This document shows, piece by piece, positions 44,859 through 54,871 of a DNA stretch of 64,000 nt. This stretch comes from Cupriavidus pauculus (GTDB taxonomy: Bacteria; Pseudomonadota; Gammaproteobacteria; Burkholderiales; Burkholderiaceae): NCBI RefSeq assembly GCF_003854935.1, contig NZ_CP033969.1, forward strand, positions 558,001 through 622,000, written 5' to 3'. Made by a program: the position numbers and the translations under genes. The notes beneath the pieces are model-generated. The model searched no databases and had not been told where the DNA came from. It saw only the letters and a program-made list of their open reading frames with translations. Numbering within the stretch: position 1 is the first letter of the stretch; every line of letters starts with the position of its first letter.

Positions 44859-45010
44859 GACGGCTGCCCCTAAAATGCCTGGCGGTGATTTTCCATGGTA
44901 ATGGGCGAGACCGGAACTTCAAGCCCGGCGCGGCTTTCCAGCCATTTGGCGCGCAAATAAATTATGTTTCGCGCGATTATGCAAGTGATACTGATTTCGA
45001 TTTCGGCAAA

Positions 45011-45038
45011 ATAAAAGCGCCTCCGGCGGAGGCGCTTT
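45011..45038 (-). terminator. Intrinsic terminator of the DUF2383 gene
   Basis: Minus-strand arms AAAGCGCCTCC and GGAGGCGCTTT form an 11-bp stem with a GCC loop, followed by TAT. It lies 33 bp after the stop at 45072. Confidence 0.85.
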
Positions 45039-45071
45039 CACTGGCATCGGGCAGTGCCGCTGCCGCAGCGA

Positions 45072-45527
45072 TTATTCGCCGCTGGCGCGATAACGGTTGC
45101 GCAGGTCGCGGATCAGGTCGTGGTTGCGCAGCACGCCCTGGTACTGGCGCTCGATCAGCGCGCGGATATCGAAGCTCAGGTCGGTTTCCTGCAGCGCGTC
45201 GGCGTACTTCTTCTTGGCGACGTCCTCGCCCTTCTCGGTTTCTTCCAGGATCGCCAGGTCGGTGCGGTCCGACACCGCCGAGCGCAGGCTCACCCAGCCG
45301 CGATGCAGCGCGCCGGCCACGCTGCCGTGATCCTCGGGCTTGCCGCCCAGTGCCACCACCTGGCTCTGCAGCTCGCGCACGGCGGCGCCGCATTCGGTCG
45401 CGCGGCTGGAGAACAGCGTCTTCAGCTCGGGATTCTTCGCGTCCTCGGCCGCCTTGCGGAAGCCTTCCTCGCCGTCGCGCGAAACTTCGATCAGATCATT
45501 GAGTACGGACACATTGTTGTCAGCCAT
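45072..45527 (-). CDS. PA2169-family four-helix-bundle protein (DUF2383)
   Basis: A 151-residue soluble, ferritin-like helical protein. VLNDLIEVSRDGEEGFRKAAED and LFSSRATECGAAVRELQSQV match DUF2383, and the C-terminal part (LIERQYQGVLRNHDLIRDLRNRY) contains the conserved helix. Members are often stress-induced; their activity is unknown. It is followed by its own strong terminator and then bacterioferritin on the same strand. Confidence 0.85.
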   Translation of the reverse strand: MADNNVSVLNDLIEVSRDGEEGFRKAAEDAKNPELKTLFSSRATECGAAVRELQSQVVALGGKPEDHGSVAGALHRGWVSLRSAVSDRTDLAILEETEKGEDVAKKKYADALQETDLSFDIRALIERQYQGVLRNHDLIRDLRNRYRASGE

Positions 45528-45707
45528 AACGAACTCCTCTCATCGTGCGCGGCACCCCCGGTGCCACGGCGCATGGAACATCCCGCAGCGGCGCTGAAGG
45601 CCGCGCGGTCCTTGGTTCCAAGATAGAAGAGCCGCCTCGCGCAGGCTGTCGGGACGCCTCGCAAGCCGATGTCGGTCTGCGCCTACAGGCGCGGCATGAC
45701 GCGGGAT

Positions 45708-46304
45708 TCAGTCCAGCAGGTGTCCCATGCGCGACCGCTTGGTCGCCAGGTACTTTTCGTTCTCGGCGTTAGACGGGACGATATGGCGCATCTGCTCGGT
45801 CACCTTGATGCCCGCGTCTTCCAGCGCCTTGATCTTGACCGGATTGTTGCTCATGAGCCGCACGGAATTGACGCCCCACTGGCGCAGGAAGTCGGCCGCA
45901 AACGCATAGGTGCGGGAATCGATGGCCTGGCCGAGCGCCAGGTTGGCGTCCACGGTGTCGAGTCCGCCATCCTGCAGCGCATATGCGCGGATCTTGTTCG
46001 ACAGCCCGATGCCACGGCCCTCGTGGCCACGCAGGTACAGCAGCACGCCGCGGCCTTCCTCGGCAATCTTCTTCATGGCCAGGTCGAGCTGTTCGCCGCA
46101 ATCGCAGCGGCAGGAGCCGAACACGTCGCCGGTCAGGCACTCCGAATGCAGCCGCAGCAGCACGTCATCGCCCGAAATATCGCCCATCGAGAGCGCAAGG
46201 TGTTCGGTACCGGTATCCAGGCCCTGGAAGGCATGGGCGGTGAATTGGCCATAGCGGGTCGGCAGCCGGGCGGAGCCGATCAGCTCACTTTCTAGGTCTT
46301 TCAT
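45708..46304 (-). CDS. ribA: GTP cyclohydrolase II
   Basis: A 198-residue RibA. The zinc-binding cysteines occur in [20 protein letters not shown], and the GTP-binding [20 protein letters not shown] and the catalytic region TNNPxK-like [10 protein letters not shown] follow. It converts GTP to 2,5-diamino-6-ribosylamino-pyrimidinone phosphate, the first riboflavin step. It is stand-alone, without a fused RibB domain. ATG 46304 gives the normal N-terminus; the frame is open further upstream. Confidence 0.94.
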   Translation of the reverse strand: MKDLESELIGSARLPTRYGQFTAHAFQGLDTGTEHLALSMGDISGDDVLLRLHSECLTGDVFGSCRCDCGEQLDLAMKKIAEEGRGVLLYLRGHEGRGIGLSNKIRAYALQDGGLDTVDANLALGQAIDSRTYAFAADFLRQWGVNSVRLMSNNPVKIKALEDAGIKVTEQMRHIVPSNAENEKYLATKRSRMGHLLD

Positions 46305-46498
46305 ATTGATTTCGCTGGAGGCGCCATGGGGCCCGCGCGGCATGATGCAGGCACGGGGCAGGCGCGCCACGCGGCGCCGATTGGGAGAGGCGCGAACGCA
46401 GCATGCCGGCAAGGATACCGCGAAATGCATTCCGCCATCCCTGGCGGGGTTATCTGCCAAGCCCTTGCGCGCGGCACCATCGGCCGGTAGCGGCAATG

Positions 46499-46525
46499 AA
46501 AAAGGGCCGCCCGAAGGCGGCCCTT
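46499..46525 (-). terminator. Intrinsic terminator of the glmUS operon
   Basis: Minus-strand arms AAGGGCCGCC and GGCGGCCCTT form a 10-bp stem with a TTCG tetraloop, followed by a T run. It lies 33 bp after the glmS stop. Confidence 0.92.
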
Positions 46526-46557
46526 GTGCCGGGTAGACCCTGGCGCGGCCCCGGCCC

Positions 46558-48396
46558 TTACTCCACCGTCACCGACTTGGCCAGGTTGCGCGGCTTGTCC
46601 ACGTCCGTGCCGCGGGCGCAGGCCGTGTGGTAGGCCAGCAGTTGCAGCGGCACCACGTGCAGGATCGGCGACAGCGCGCCGTAGTGCTCGGGCATGCGGA
46701 TCACCTGGATGCCATCCGACGACTGGATGTGCGTGTCCGAGTCGGCGAACACGTACAGGCGACCGCCGCGGGCGCGCACTTCCTGGATGTTGGACTTCAA
46801 CTTTTCCAGCAGCGCGTCGTTCGGGGCCACCGTCACCACCGGCATGGCCTCGGTCACCAGTGCCAGCGGGCCGTGCTTCAGTTCGCCGGCCGGGTAGGCT
46901 TCGGCGTGGATGTACGAGATTTCCTTGAGCTTCAGCGCGCCTTCCAGGGCGATCGGGTAGTGCAGCCCGCGGCCCAGGAACAGCGCGTTTTCGCGGCGGG
47001 CGAAGTCTTCGGACCAGGCGATGATCTGCGGCTCCAGCGCCAGCACGCCGTGCAGCGCGGCCGGCAGGTGGCGCAGGTTGGTCAGTGCGTCGGCTTCTTC
47101 CTGCTCGGTCAGGTGGCCGCGCACCTTGGCCAGCGCCAGCGTCAGCATGTACAGCGCGGCAAGCTGCGTGGTGAACGCCTTGGTCGATGCCACGCCGATC
47201 TCGGTGCCGGCGCGCGTCAGGAAGCGCAGTTCGGTCTCGCGCACCATGGCGCTGGTGGCCACGTTGCAGACGGCCAGCGTGTGCTGGTGGCCCAGCGAGC
47301 GGGCGTGGCGCAGCGCGGCCATCGTGTCGGCCGTCTCGCCCGATTGCGAAATCACCACCACCAGCGCGCGCGGGTTCGGCACGGTGTCGCGGTAGCGGTA
47401 TTCGCTGGCCACTTCCACCTGGGTCGGGATCCGGGCCACCGACTCCAGCCAGTACTTGGCCGTGCAGCCCGAGTAGTAGCTCGTGCCGCAGGCCAGGATC
47501 AGGATGCTGTCGATGCCGGCGAACACCTCGGCGGCGGTCGGGCCGAACAGTTCCGGCGTGATCGCGGCGATGCCTTCCAGCGTGTCGCCCAGCGCGCGCG
47601 GCTGCTCGAAGATTTCCTTCTGCATGAAGTGGCGGAACGGGCCAAGCTCCACGGCGGCGGCGTGCGCCTCCACCACGCGCTCCTCGCGCACCACCTCGAT
47701 GTCGTTGATGTCACGGATCGTGGCGCCGGCGCGCGTCAGCTCCACGACGTCGCCCTCTTCCAGGTAGATGATCCGGTTGGCGGTGCCGGCCACGGCCAGC
47801 GCGTCGGATGCCAGGAACGACTCGTCGTTGCCCAGCGCCACCACCATCGGCGACCCGGCGCGGGCGCCGACCACCACGTCGGGATTGTCCTTGGCCACCA
47901 CGGCGATCGCGTAGGCGCCGTGCAGGCGCTTGGTCACCACGCGGACCGAGCCGAACAGGTCGCCGCGCGTGGCGCTGCTCGGGTACGTGTACGCCTGGTG
48001 GATCAGGTGCGCCACCACTTCGGTGTCGGTCTGCGACTCGAACCCGTAGCCCACGGCGCGCAGCTCGTCGCGCAGCGGCTCGTAGTTCTCGATGATGCCG
48101 TTGTGCACCAGCGCGATGGTCTCGTCCGAGAAATGGGGGTGGGCGTTGACCGTATCGGGCTTGCCGTGCGTGGCCCAGCGCGTGTGCGCGATGCCCAGGT
48201 GGCCGCCCAGGCCGGACGCCTGCGTCTGCGTGTCCAGGTCCGCCACGCGCGACACGGTGCGGGCGCGCTCCAGGATCGCGTCGCGCACAACGGCCACGCC
48301 GCACGAGTCATAGCCGCGATATTCCAGGCGACGCAGCCCTTCGATCAGGACGGGAACGATATTGCGGTGCGAAACCGCGCCGACGATGCCACACAT
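46558..48396 (-). CDS. glmS: Glutamine:fructose-6-phosphate aminotransferase
   Basis: A 612-residue enzyme. The N-terminal glutaminase domain starts [20 protein letters not shown] with the catalytic Cys exposed after Met removal. Two SIS sugar-isomerase domains follow ([27 protein letters not shown]), and the chain ends with the conserved NLAKSVTVE. It makes glucosamine-6-phosphate for peptidoglycan and lipopolysaccharide. It lies 12 bp downstream of glmU in a two-gene operon. Confidence 0.97.
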   Translation of the reverse strand: MCGIVGAVSHRNIVPVLIEGLRRLEYRGYDSCGVAVVRDAILERARTVSRVADLDTQTQASGLGGHLGIAHTRWATHGKPDTVNAHPHFSDETIALVHNGIIENYEPLRDELRAVGYGFESQTDTEVVAHLIHQAYTYPSSATRGDLFGSVRVVTKRLHGAYAIAVVAKDNPDVVVGARAGSPMVVALGNDESFLASDALAVAGTANRIIYLEEGDVVELTRAGATIRDINDIEVVREERVVEAHAAAVELGPFRHFMQKEIFEQPRALGDTLEGIAAITPELFGPTAAEVFAGIDSILILACGTSYYSGCTAKYWLESVARIPTQVEVASEYRYRDTVPNPRALVVVISQSGETADTMAALRHARSLGHQHTLAVCNVATSAMVRETELRFLTRAGTEIGVASTKAFTTQLAALYMLTLALAKVRGHLTEQEEADALTNLRHLPAALHGVLALEPQIIAWSEDFARRENALFLGRGLHYPIALEGALKLKEISYIHAEAYPAGELKHGPLALVTEAMPVVTVAPNDALLEKLKSNIQEVRARGGRLYVFADSDTHIQSSDGIQVIRMPEHYGALSPILHVVPLQLLAYHTACARGTDVDKPRNLAKSVTVE

Positions 48397-48408
48397 AGCT
48401 GAACCCCT

Positions 48409-49773
48409 TTATTTTTTCGGTTGCTTGACCGGACGCTGCCAGGCGTCGATCGTCATCTGCTTGGCGCGCGACAGCGTGAGCTTGTCGGCCGGCGCCTCCT
48501 TCGTCAGCGTGGTGCCCGCGCCGATCGTGGCGCCGCGGCGCACCACCACGGGCGCCACCAGCTGCGTATCGGAGCCGATGAAGACATCGTCCTCGATGAT
48601 CGTGCGGTGCTTGTTCACCCCGTCGTAGTTGCAGGTGATGGTACCCGCGCCAATGTTCACGCGCTGGCCCACCGTGCTGTCGCCCACGTAGGCCAGGTGG
48701 TTGGCCTTGCTGTGGTCGGCAATCTGGCTGTTCTTCACCTCGACGAAGTTGCCGATGTGCACGTCCTGGCCCAGCTCGGCACCCGGGCGCAACCGCGCGT
48801 ACGGACCGATGCGGCCGTCCGGCCCGATCTTTGCTTCCTCGAAATGGCAGAACGGTTGCACGCGCGCGCCGGCGCCGATGGTGGTGTTGCGGATCACGCA
48901 GTGCGCACCGATGTGCACGCCATCGTCCAGGTGCACGCGGCCTTCGAACACGCAGCCCACGTCGATGGTCACGTCGCGCCCGCAGGTAAGCTGGCCGCGC
49001 ACGTCGATGCGCGCGGGGTCCAGCAGCGTGACGCCCGCTTCAAGCAGACGTTGGGCGATGTTGCGCTGGTGGATGCGCTCGATCTCGGCCAGCTGGACCT
49101 TGCTGTTGACGCCCAGCGTCTCCCACAGCGCGGCGGGCTGGGACGACACGATCTCCACGCCGTCCGCGGCGGCGCGTGCGATGGTATCGGTCAGGTAGTA
49201 CTCACCTTGCGCGTTGTCGTTGCCCAGCGTGGCAAGCCAGTTGCGCAGGTGGCCAGTCGGGCAGACGATGATGCCGGTGTTGATCTCGCGGATCGCGCGT
49301 TCTTCGTCGCTGGCGTCCTTCTGCTCGACGATCCGGACGATGTTGCCGGCGGCGTCGCGCACGATGCGGCCGTAGCCGGTGGGATCGGCCATCTCGACGG
49401 TCAGCACGCCCATGCGCTCGCTGCCGGCGGCCTGCACGAGGTGTTGCAGCGTGGCGGCCGACGTCAGCGGCACGTCGCCGTACAGGACGAGGGTAGGCTG
49501 GGCGTCATCGAGCAGGGGCAGTGCCTGCATCACGGCATGGCCGGTGCCCAGTTGCTGCGCCTGCTCGGCGAAGGCGACATCGTCGGCAGCCACGGCCTGG
49601 CGTACGTGCTCGGCGCCATGGCCGACCACGACGACGAGCCGGGACGGCGCGAGCGTACGGGCAGTATCGAGCACATGTGCCAGCATCGGCTGGCCGGCGA
49701 CCGGGTGCAGTACCTTGGGCAGCGCGGAGTTCATGCGCTTGCCCATGCCCGCGGCAAGAATGACGATATTCAC
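48409..49773 (-). CDS. glmU: Bifunctional UDP-GlcNAc pyrophosphorylase / glucosamine-1-phosphate acetyltransferase
   Basis: A 454-residue enzyme. The uridyltransferase half begins [24 protein letters not shown]. The C-terminal left-handed beta-helix has repeated hexapeptides ([21 protein letters not shown] is the acetyltransferase core). It makes UDP-N-acetylglucosamine. Operon with glmS. Confidence 0.97.
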   Translation of the reverse strand: MNIVILAAGMGKRMNSALPKVLHPVAGQPMLAHVLDTARTLAPSRLVVVVGHGAEHVRQAVAADDVAFAEQAQQLGTGHAVMQALPLLDDAQPTLVLYGDVPLTSAATLQHLVQAAGSERMGVLTVEMADPTGYGRIVRDAAGNIVRIVEQKDASDEERAIREINTGIIVCPTGHLRNWLATLGNDNAQGEYYLTDTIARAAADGVEIVSSQPAALWETLGVNSKVQLAEIERIHQRNIAQRLLEAGVTLLDPARIDVRGQLTCGRDVTIDVGCVFEGRVHLDDGVHIGAHCVIRNTTIGAGARVQPFCHFEEAKIGPDGRIGPYARLRPGAELGQDVHIGNFVEVKNSQIADHSKANHLAYVGDSTVGQRVNIGAGTITCNYDGVNKHRTIIEDDVFIGSDTQLVAPVVVRRGATIGAGTTLTKEAPADKLTLSRAKQMTIDAWQRPVKQPKK

Positions 49774-49916
49774 AAGGAGGTTCCTAAGTGAGTGTGTCCG
49801 AGAAAAATCTGAAGAATCCGAGCCTGGGAGCGCTATGGCAGATGGCGCTGAACCGTTGCCAGCATTGGGCTGGCGGGCGATTCGCGAGCCCTGGGAAGAT
49901 GCGCGCCGATTCTAGC

Positions 49917-50846
49917 ATGCGTGCCTGCGCCGCATTAGGACGATCACCTGGCGTTACGGTTGTTCACATTTGGTCACGCCGCGTTTTTGCATGGTTTGCA
50001 GCATTTACCATGGTCGCGGCGTTGGCCGGCTGCAACGCGATGAAGCTCGGCTACCAGCAGGGCGACCGCCTGGCCTACTGGTGGGTGGACCGTTATGTCG
50101 ACGTCTCCGACGCCCAGGAGCCGCCGACCAAGGAGGCCATCGCCCGCTTCTTTGGCTGGCACCGCCGCGCCCAGTTGCCCGAGATCGAAAAGGTGCTGAC
50201 CCGGGTGCGCGGCGAGGTGTCCGGCCCGGTGGACGCCGGCATGATCCGGCAAGTCCAGCAGGACACCAACCGCCTGGGCCGCCAGGCGTTCGAGAACGCC
50301 GTGCCGGACCTGGCGGACCTGCTGCTGACGCTGACGCCGGACCAGATCAAGCGCATGGAGGCCAAGTTCGCGGAGAGCAACGCCAAGTACCGCAAGGAAT
50401 TCCTGAAGCCGGACCCTGCGGCGCGCACCGAGGCGCGGTTTGACAAGATCATGGACTATTCCAAGCTGGTCTACGGCAACTTCTCGACCGAGCAGGAGCA
50501 GGAAATCCGCGCGGCGATGGGGCCGTACATGCAGGGCGCCGAGGCCCGCTACGCCGAGCGCGTGAAGCGGCAGCAGGAATGGGTGGAGATTGCCCGCGAG
50601 GTGTCCACCAACCATCCGCCCAAGGCCCAGGTGGAAGACATGCTGCGGAAGTACGCCGACCACTGGCAGCGGCCGTCTGCCGGCGAGCAGCGCAGCACGT
50701 CAGCCGGCGTGGACCTGACCGTCAAGATCGCCAACATGACCACGCCCGAGCAGAAGGCCCACGCCGTGAAACGCTTCGACGGCTGGATCGCGGACACGCG
50801 ATCGCTGATGCGTGGCGGCGGGGAATCGTCGCAGGCGGCGAAGTAG
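49917..50846 (+). CDS. DUF6279 lipoprotein
   Basis: A 309-residue exported protein. The hydrophobic segment VFAWFAAFTMVAALAGC ends in a lipobox with Cys39. The mature part is helical and charged (NAMKLGYQQGDRLAYWWVDRYVD is typical of the DUF6279 family). It should be lipid-anchored in the envelope. ATG 49917 is the nearest in-frame ATG upstream of the signal segment. Function unknown. A degenerate palindromic repeat follows the stop. Confidence 0.8.
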   Translation: MRACAALGRSPGVTVVHIWSRRVFAWFAAFTMVAALAGCNAMKLGYQQGDRLAYWWVDRYVDVSDAQEPPTKEAIARFFGWHRRAQLPEIEKVLTRVRGEVSGPVDAGMIRQVQQDTNRLGRQAFENAVPDLADLLLTLTPDQIKRMEAKFAESNAKYRKEFLKPDPAARTEARFDKIMDYSKLVYGNFSTEQEQEIRAAMGPYMQGAEARYAERVKRQQEWVEIAREVSTNHPPKAQVEDMLRKYADHWQRPSAGEQRSTSAGVDLTVKIANMTTPEQKAHAVKRFDGWIADTRSLMRGGGESSQAAK

Positions 50847-50879
50847 GCGGGTCAGGGAGCCGGCTGGCGGTGTTTGGCT

Positions 50880-50904
50880 CCCCTCTCCCGCATGCATGAG
50901 AGGG
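50880..50904. repeat. Degenerate single hairpin of the palindromic repeat family
   Basis: CCCCTCTCCCGCATGCATGAGAGG keeps the left arm and a shortened right arm. It lies between convergent genes (DUF6279 lipoprotein and ttcA). Confidence 0.7.
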
Positions 50905-50924
50905 CAGAAACATCCCAGCAGAGA

Positions 50925-51860
50925 TCAAGCGGCCGTCGGCCGCTCCTCCGCCTTGTCCTTCCCGATCCGGTCGAAGCGGACGAACTCCATCCGGTTCGGT
51001 TCGACGTTGCCGGTGAACTGCAGCGCCTGCTGGCTGTAGGTGGTCTCGCCGAACAGCGACGCCTCGTCGACCTTGGCCAGCCCGGTGGCCAGCCCCGTGA
51101 ACGGGAACAGGTCGGTGTCGGCCAGGTGCGACGGCACCACGTTGCGCAGCGCCGAGAAGATATTGTCGATGCGGCCCGGGTGCTCGCGCTCCCACTGCTG
51201 GATCATCTCGTTGACCTTCTTGCGCTGCAGGTTTTCCTGCGAGCCGCACAGGTTGCACGGGATGATCGGGAACGCCATGGCGCGCGCGTACGACGCGATG
51301 TCCTTCTCCGAGCAGTACGCCAGCGGCCGGATCACGATGTGCTGGCCGTCGTCGGTGGCCAGCTTGGGCGGCATGGCCTTCATCTTGCCGCCGAAGAACA
51401 TGTTCAGGAAGAACGTGTTGACGATGTCGTCGCGGTGGTGGCCCAGCGCGATCTTGTTGGCGCCCAGTTCCTTGGCCGTGCGGTAGATCACGCCCCGGCG
51501 CAGCCGCGAGCAGAGCGAGCAGGTCGTCTTGCCCTCGGGCACCTTCTCCTTGACGATCGAATACGTGTCCGCCTCGACGATCACATATTCCACGCCCAGC
51601 GACTTCAGGTATTCGGGCAGGATGTGCTCGGGAAACCCGGGCTGCTTCTGGTCCAGGTTCATCGCGATCAGCTTGAACTGGATCGGCGCCCGCTTCTGCA
51701 GCGCCGTCAGCACCGACAGCATCGTGTACGAGTCCTTGCCGCCGCTCATGCAGACCATGACGGTGTCGCCGTCCTCGATCATGCCGAAGTCGCCGATGGC
51801 CTTGCCGGTCTGCGACTGCAGACGGGTTTCAAGCCGGTAGAAGTTAGCCGAGTGACTCAT
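50925..51860 (-). CDS. ttcA: tRNA 2-thiocytidine biosynthesis protein TtcA
   Basis: A 311-residue PP-loop ATPase. The PP-loop is [11 protein letters not shown], and the iron-sulfur ligands lie in [12 protein letters not shown] and PCNLCGS. The length and motifs match TtcA, which thiolates cytidine 32 of certain tRNAs using a [4Fe-4S] cluster. A TAGAAT box upstream of the start may be its -10. Confidence 0.95.
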   Translation of the reverse strand: MSHSANFYRLETRLQSQTGKAIGDFGMIEDGDTVMVCMSGGKDSYTMLSVLTALQKRAPIQFKLIAMNLDQKQPGFPEHILPEYLKSLGVEYVIVEADTYSIVKEKVPEGKTTCSLCSRLRRGVIYRTAKELGANKIALGHHRDDIVNTFFLNMFFGGKMKAMPPKLATDDGQHIVIRPLAYCSEKDIASYARAMAFPIIPCNLCGSQENLQRKKVNEMIQQWEREHPGRIDNIFSALRNVVPSHLADTDLFPFTGLATGLAKVDEASLFGETTYSQQALQFTGNVEPNRMEFVRFDRIGKDKAEERPTAA

Positions 51861-52001
51861 AAGACGTACCTGTGACGGGGCCGGCGCTGAACAATGGCCG
51901 GGCGCCCGAAAGAAATGCCGGGATGGACGGGGCGATATTCTACTAAACCGGCCCGTCCGCCGGGTTGTGCGTCCGCAGGCGCCGGTCCCGGCTGGCCGTC
52001 C

Positions 52002-52427
52002 TCAGCCCTGCTTGATGTGGAACACCTCTACGCCGACCGACTCGCAGTCCGGGTAGACGTCGGGCTTTTCCGTCGACACGCGCACCGCGCGCACCTTCGG
52101 ATGCTGCAGCATGGCGCGCGCCACGTCGTCGCACAGCGTTTCCTGCAGGTGAATGTGGCCCTGCGCCATGCGGGCGGCCACGGTATTGCGCATGAAGTCG
52201 TAGTCGACCACTTCCTCCAGCCGGTCGGCCTGGGGAGTGGTCTCGGCCAGCGACACGAACAGGTCGATGTTCACCAGCACGCGCTGCTCGCCCTTCTTCT
52301 CGAATTCATGCACGCCGATGTTGATCTGCACTTCGAAGTTGCGCAGGAACATGCGGCGGCAGTCTTGCAGGCTGGGGTGGGAAAGGGCGGCAAAGGTCAT
52401 GGCAGGGTCGATCGAGGTACGGCTCAT
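52002..52427 (-). CDS. folB: Dihydroneopterin aldolase
   Basis: A 141-residue FolB. RMFLRNFEVQINIGVHEFEKKG and EVVDYDFMRNTVAA carry the conserved residues (VxxxIGVHxxE and the YD pair), and the C-terminus has VSTEKPDVYPDCESVGVEV. It converts dihydroneopterin to hydroxymethyl-dihydropterin for folate synthesis. Its ATG overlaps the stop of the reductase gene upstream (ATGA), so translation is coupled. A later ATG at 52400 is possible. Confidence 0.92.
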   Translation of the reverse strand: MSRTSIDPAMTFAALSHPSLQDCRRMFLRNFEVQINIGVHEFEKKGEQRVLVNIDLFVSLAETTPQADRLEEVVDYDFMRNTVAARMAQGHIHLQETLCDDVARAMLQHPKVRAVRVSTEKPDVYPDCESVGVEVFHIKQG

Positions 52428-53233
52428 TCGGTCAGGAACATCACGTCGCGGGCCAGCGGCATCAGGTGCTGGCCACCGTCGACGTACAGCGTGGTGCCGG
52501 TCACGGCGCGCGCGCCGGCCAGGTAGGCCACGGCGTGGGCGATGTCGTCCGGCGTGCTGGACTTGCCCAGCGGCGTCATCGCGTGGGCGCGCACGAAGCC
52601 CGGATCGGACTGGTCGCCCGACACCAGCGTGATGCCCGGCGCCACGCCCACCACGCGCAGCCGGGGCGCCAGCGCCTGGGCCAGCTGCACCGTGGCGGTC
52701 TGCAGCGCGGACTTCGACAGCGTGTACGACAGGAAGTCCGGATTCAGGTTGTTCAGCTTCTGGTCCAGCAGGTTGATCACCACGCCGCGCTGCTCGGTCT
52801 GGTTGCCGTCGGCGCCGAGCGCCTTGTGCATCTCGCGGGCCAGCAGCAGCGGCGCCGCCACGTTGGTGCGCATGTGGGTGTCGAGCGAGCCATACGAGAA
52901 GCTGGTCGCCACGTCGTACTGGAACAGCGACGCGTTGTTGACCAGGCACGTCGGCACGCCAATCTCTGCGGCGCACGCCGCGATCAGCCGGGCCGTGGCG
53001 GTCTCGTCGGCCAGGTCGGCCTGCAGCACGGCGGCCCGTCGGCCCAGCCCGCGGATCTGCGTGGCAAGCGCCTCGGCCTCGTCGCGCGATCGGTTGCAGT
53101 GGACGGCGACGTCCCAGCCCTGCATGGCGAGCTCCAGCGCGATGGCCCGGCCCAGCCGGCGCGCGGCGCCGGTCACCAGCGCCACGCCGCGCGAGGGGAC
53201 GCCGGCGGCGCCCTGAGTATTCGAATCTGGCAT
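52424..53233 (-). CDS. Pteridine-reductase-like SDR
   Basis: A 269-residue short-chain dehydrogenase. The cofactor motif is TGAARRLGR (residues 21-29), with Arg residues that favour NADPH. The catalytic region is INLLDQKLNNLNPDFLSYTLSK: the usual SDR Ser is replaced by Asp, 13 residues before the Tyr, with YxxxK intact. This Asp-Tyr-Lys layout and spacing is that of PTR1-type pteridine reductases. It overlaps folB by 4 bp, which supports a role in dihydropterin or folate reduction (FolM/PTR1-like). The start at 53233 lies only 16 bp from the divergent methyltransferase start. Confidence 0.82.
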   Translation of the reverse strand: MPDSNTQGAAGVPSRGVALVTGAARRLGRAIALELAMQGWDVAVHCNRSRDEAEALATQIRGLGRRAAVLQADLADETATARLIAACAAEIGVPTCLVNNASLFQYDVATSFSYGSLDTHMRTNVAAPLLLAREMHKALGADGNQTEQRGVVINLLDQKLNNLNPDFLSYTLSKSALQTATVQLAQALAPRLRVVGVAPGITLVSGDQSDPGFVRAHAMTPLGKSSTPDDIAHAVAYLAGARAVTGTTLYVDGGQHLMPLARDVMFLTE

Positions 53234-53249
53234 TGCTACAATTCGCGGT
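53234..53249 (+). promoter_or_regulatory. Extended -10 promoter in the 16-bp gap; possible leaderless start of the methyltransferase
   Basis: TGC-TACAAT (53234-53242) is an extended -10 hexamer only 7 bp before the ATG at 53250, so a transcript from here would begin at or next to the start codon. The -35 is poor. Read by eye only. Confidence 0.4.
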
Positions 53250-54428
53250 ATGCAGAAAGTCGCTAGTCTACCCCTTCCCTCCGCCGACGCGCTCGGTGCC
53301 TCGCAGGCCCTCTCCACCGTCATCGGCGACGCCATCGCGGCGGCCGGCGGCTGGATCGGCTTCGAACGCTACATGTCGCTGGCGCTCTACGCTCCGCGCC
53401 TGGGCTACTACAGCGGCGGCGCCGCGAAGTTCGGCCGGGGCGCCGACGACGGCAGCGACTTCATCACCGCCCCCGAACTCACGCCGTTCTTCGCCCGCAC
53501 GCTGGCTCGGCAGTTTGCGCCGCTGATCGGCCAGGCGCTGCCGCATGTGATGGAATTTGGCGCCGGCACGGGCCGGCTGGCGGCGGACCTGCTGCTGGCG
53601 CTGGAAGCCGAAGGCGCGCTGCCCGATACCTACCGCATCGTCGAGCTGTCCGGCGAACTGCGCGCGCGCCAGCAGGACACGCTGGCTCGCCGGGCGCCGC
53701 ACCTGGCCGCCCGCGTGCAGTGGCTCGACGCGCTGCCGGACGCCTTCGAGGGCGTCATCGTCGGCAACGAGGTGCTCGACGCCATGCCGGTGCGGCTGTT
53801 CGCCCGCATCGGCGGCCGCTGGCACGAACGCGGCGTGGTGCGCCAGGGCGACACCTTCGCGTTCCAGGACCGCCTGCTGGCCGACGCCGCGATACCGGCC
53901 CGGCTGGCCGCCATCGAAGGCGACCACGACGTGGTCACCGAGACCCACGACGAGGCCGAAGGCTTCGCGCGCGCGGTCGGCGCCCTGCTAACGCGTGGCG
54001 CGGCGTTCTTCATCGACTATGGCTTTCCGGCGTCGGAGTACTACCACCCGCAGCGCGTGGGCGGCACGCTGATGTGCCACTACCGCCATCACGCCCACCC
54101 GGACCCGTTCCTGTACCCCGGGCTGCAGGACATCACGGCCCACGTGAATTTCACCGGCATCGCCGAGGCGGCATCGGACGCCGGCCTGACCGTCGCCGGC
54201 TTTGCCTCGCAGGCCCGATTCCTGATGAACGCCGGCATCACCGACCTGATGATGTCGCTCGACCCATCGGACGCCGCCAGCTTCCTGCCGCAGGCCAACG
54301 CCGTGCAGAAGCTGCTCAGCGAGGCCGAGATGGGCGAGCTGTTCAAGGTCATCGCGCTGACGCGCGGCATCGACGACGCGCTGCCACTGGCCGGCTTCTC
54401 GCGCGGCGACCGCAGCTACGCACTCTGA
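53250..54428 (+). CDS. MidA/NDUFAF7-type SAM-dependent methyltransferase (DUF185)
   Basis: A 392-residue class-I methyltransferase of the NDUFAF7/MidA family: WIGFERYMSLALYAPRLGYYSGG, ITAPELTPFF, motif I VMEFGAGTGRLAADLL, VGNEVLDAMPVRLF and FIDYGFPASEYYHPQR. In mitochondria this family dimethylates an arginine of a complex I subunit; the bacterial role is less clear. It is divergent from the pteridine-reductase-like gene with a 16-bp gap and is followed by a small DUF2905 gene. Confidence 0.88.
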   Translation: MQKVASLPLPSADALGASQALSTVIGDAIAAAGGWIGFERYMSLALYAPRLGYYSGGAAKFGRGADDGSDFITAPELTPFFARTLARQFAPLIGQALPHVMEFGAGTGRLAADLLLALEAEGALPDTYRIVELSGELRARQQDTLARRAPHLAARVQWLDALPDAFEGVIVGNEVLDAMPVRLFARIGGRWHERGVVRQGDTFAFQDRLLADAAIPARLAAIEGDHDVVTETHDEAEGFARAVGALLTRGAAFFIDYGFPASEYYHPQRVGGTLMCHYRHHAHPDPFLYPGLQDITAHVNFTGIAEAASDAGLTVAGFASQARFLMNAGITDLMMSLDPSDAASFLPQANAVQKLLSEAEMGELFKVIALTRGIDDALPLAGFSRGDRSYAL

Positions 54429-54442
54429 CCGGGGTCCCCATC

Positions 54443-54637
54443 ATGATGCGCTGGACCCTGACCATCTTCCTCTGCGTGATCATCCTGTCGGCCGCGCTGC
54501 CCTGGCTCCAGAAACTCGGCCTGGGCCGCCTGCCCGGCGACGTCCGCTTCCGCGTATTCGGCCGGGAATACGTACTGCCATTCGCGTCGACGATCCTGCT
54601 GTCGCTGGTGGCCCTGGTGATTGGGAAGCTGCTGTAG
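54443..54637 (+). CDS. DUF2905 small inner-membrane protein
   Basis: A 64-residue protein with two hydrophobic helices (residues 4-20 and 45-62) joined by LGRLPGDVRFRVFGREYVLPF, the conserved DUF2905 core. Function unknown. It starts 14 bp after the methyltransferase stop and is probably co-transcribed. Two adjacent ATG codons are possible starts. Confidence 0.85.
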   Translation: MMRWTLTIFLCVIILSAALPWLQKLGLGRLPGDVRFRVFGREYVLPFASTILLSLVALVIGKLL

Positions 54638-54649
54638 CGGGGGGTGTTT

Positions 54650-54852
54650 TCGCTTCGCTCTGCCGCCTCGCGGGACAGGGGTTGGGGGTGAGGGCCGGCC
54701 GTGAAATCGCCGCACGCCCCGCTTTGCTCCCCTCTCCCGCATCGCGGGAGAGGGGTTGGGGGAGAGGGCGTTGAGGGTCTGCTTGCCGACCACATCGCAT
54801 GTTGGACCGCTGGCCCTCACCCCCGGCCCCTCTCCCGCAGGCGGGAGAGGGG
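54650..54852. repeat. Palindromic repeat: one degenerate and one complete three-hairpin copy
   Basis: A degraded first copy (CTCTGCCGCCTCGCGGGACAGG, 54658-54681) is followed by a complete element: hairpin 54729-54754 and hairpin 54827-54852, with GGGGGAGAGGGC / GCCCTCACCCCC between. It lies between the convergent DUF2905 gene and cca. Confidence 0.87.
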
Positions 54853-54871
54853 AGAAAACACAAAACAATTC

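Noticed and set aside
44880-45010. Fur box before bacterioferritin
   Set aside because: The stretch is AT-rich, but no convincing match to the 19-bp Fur consensus can be read.
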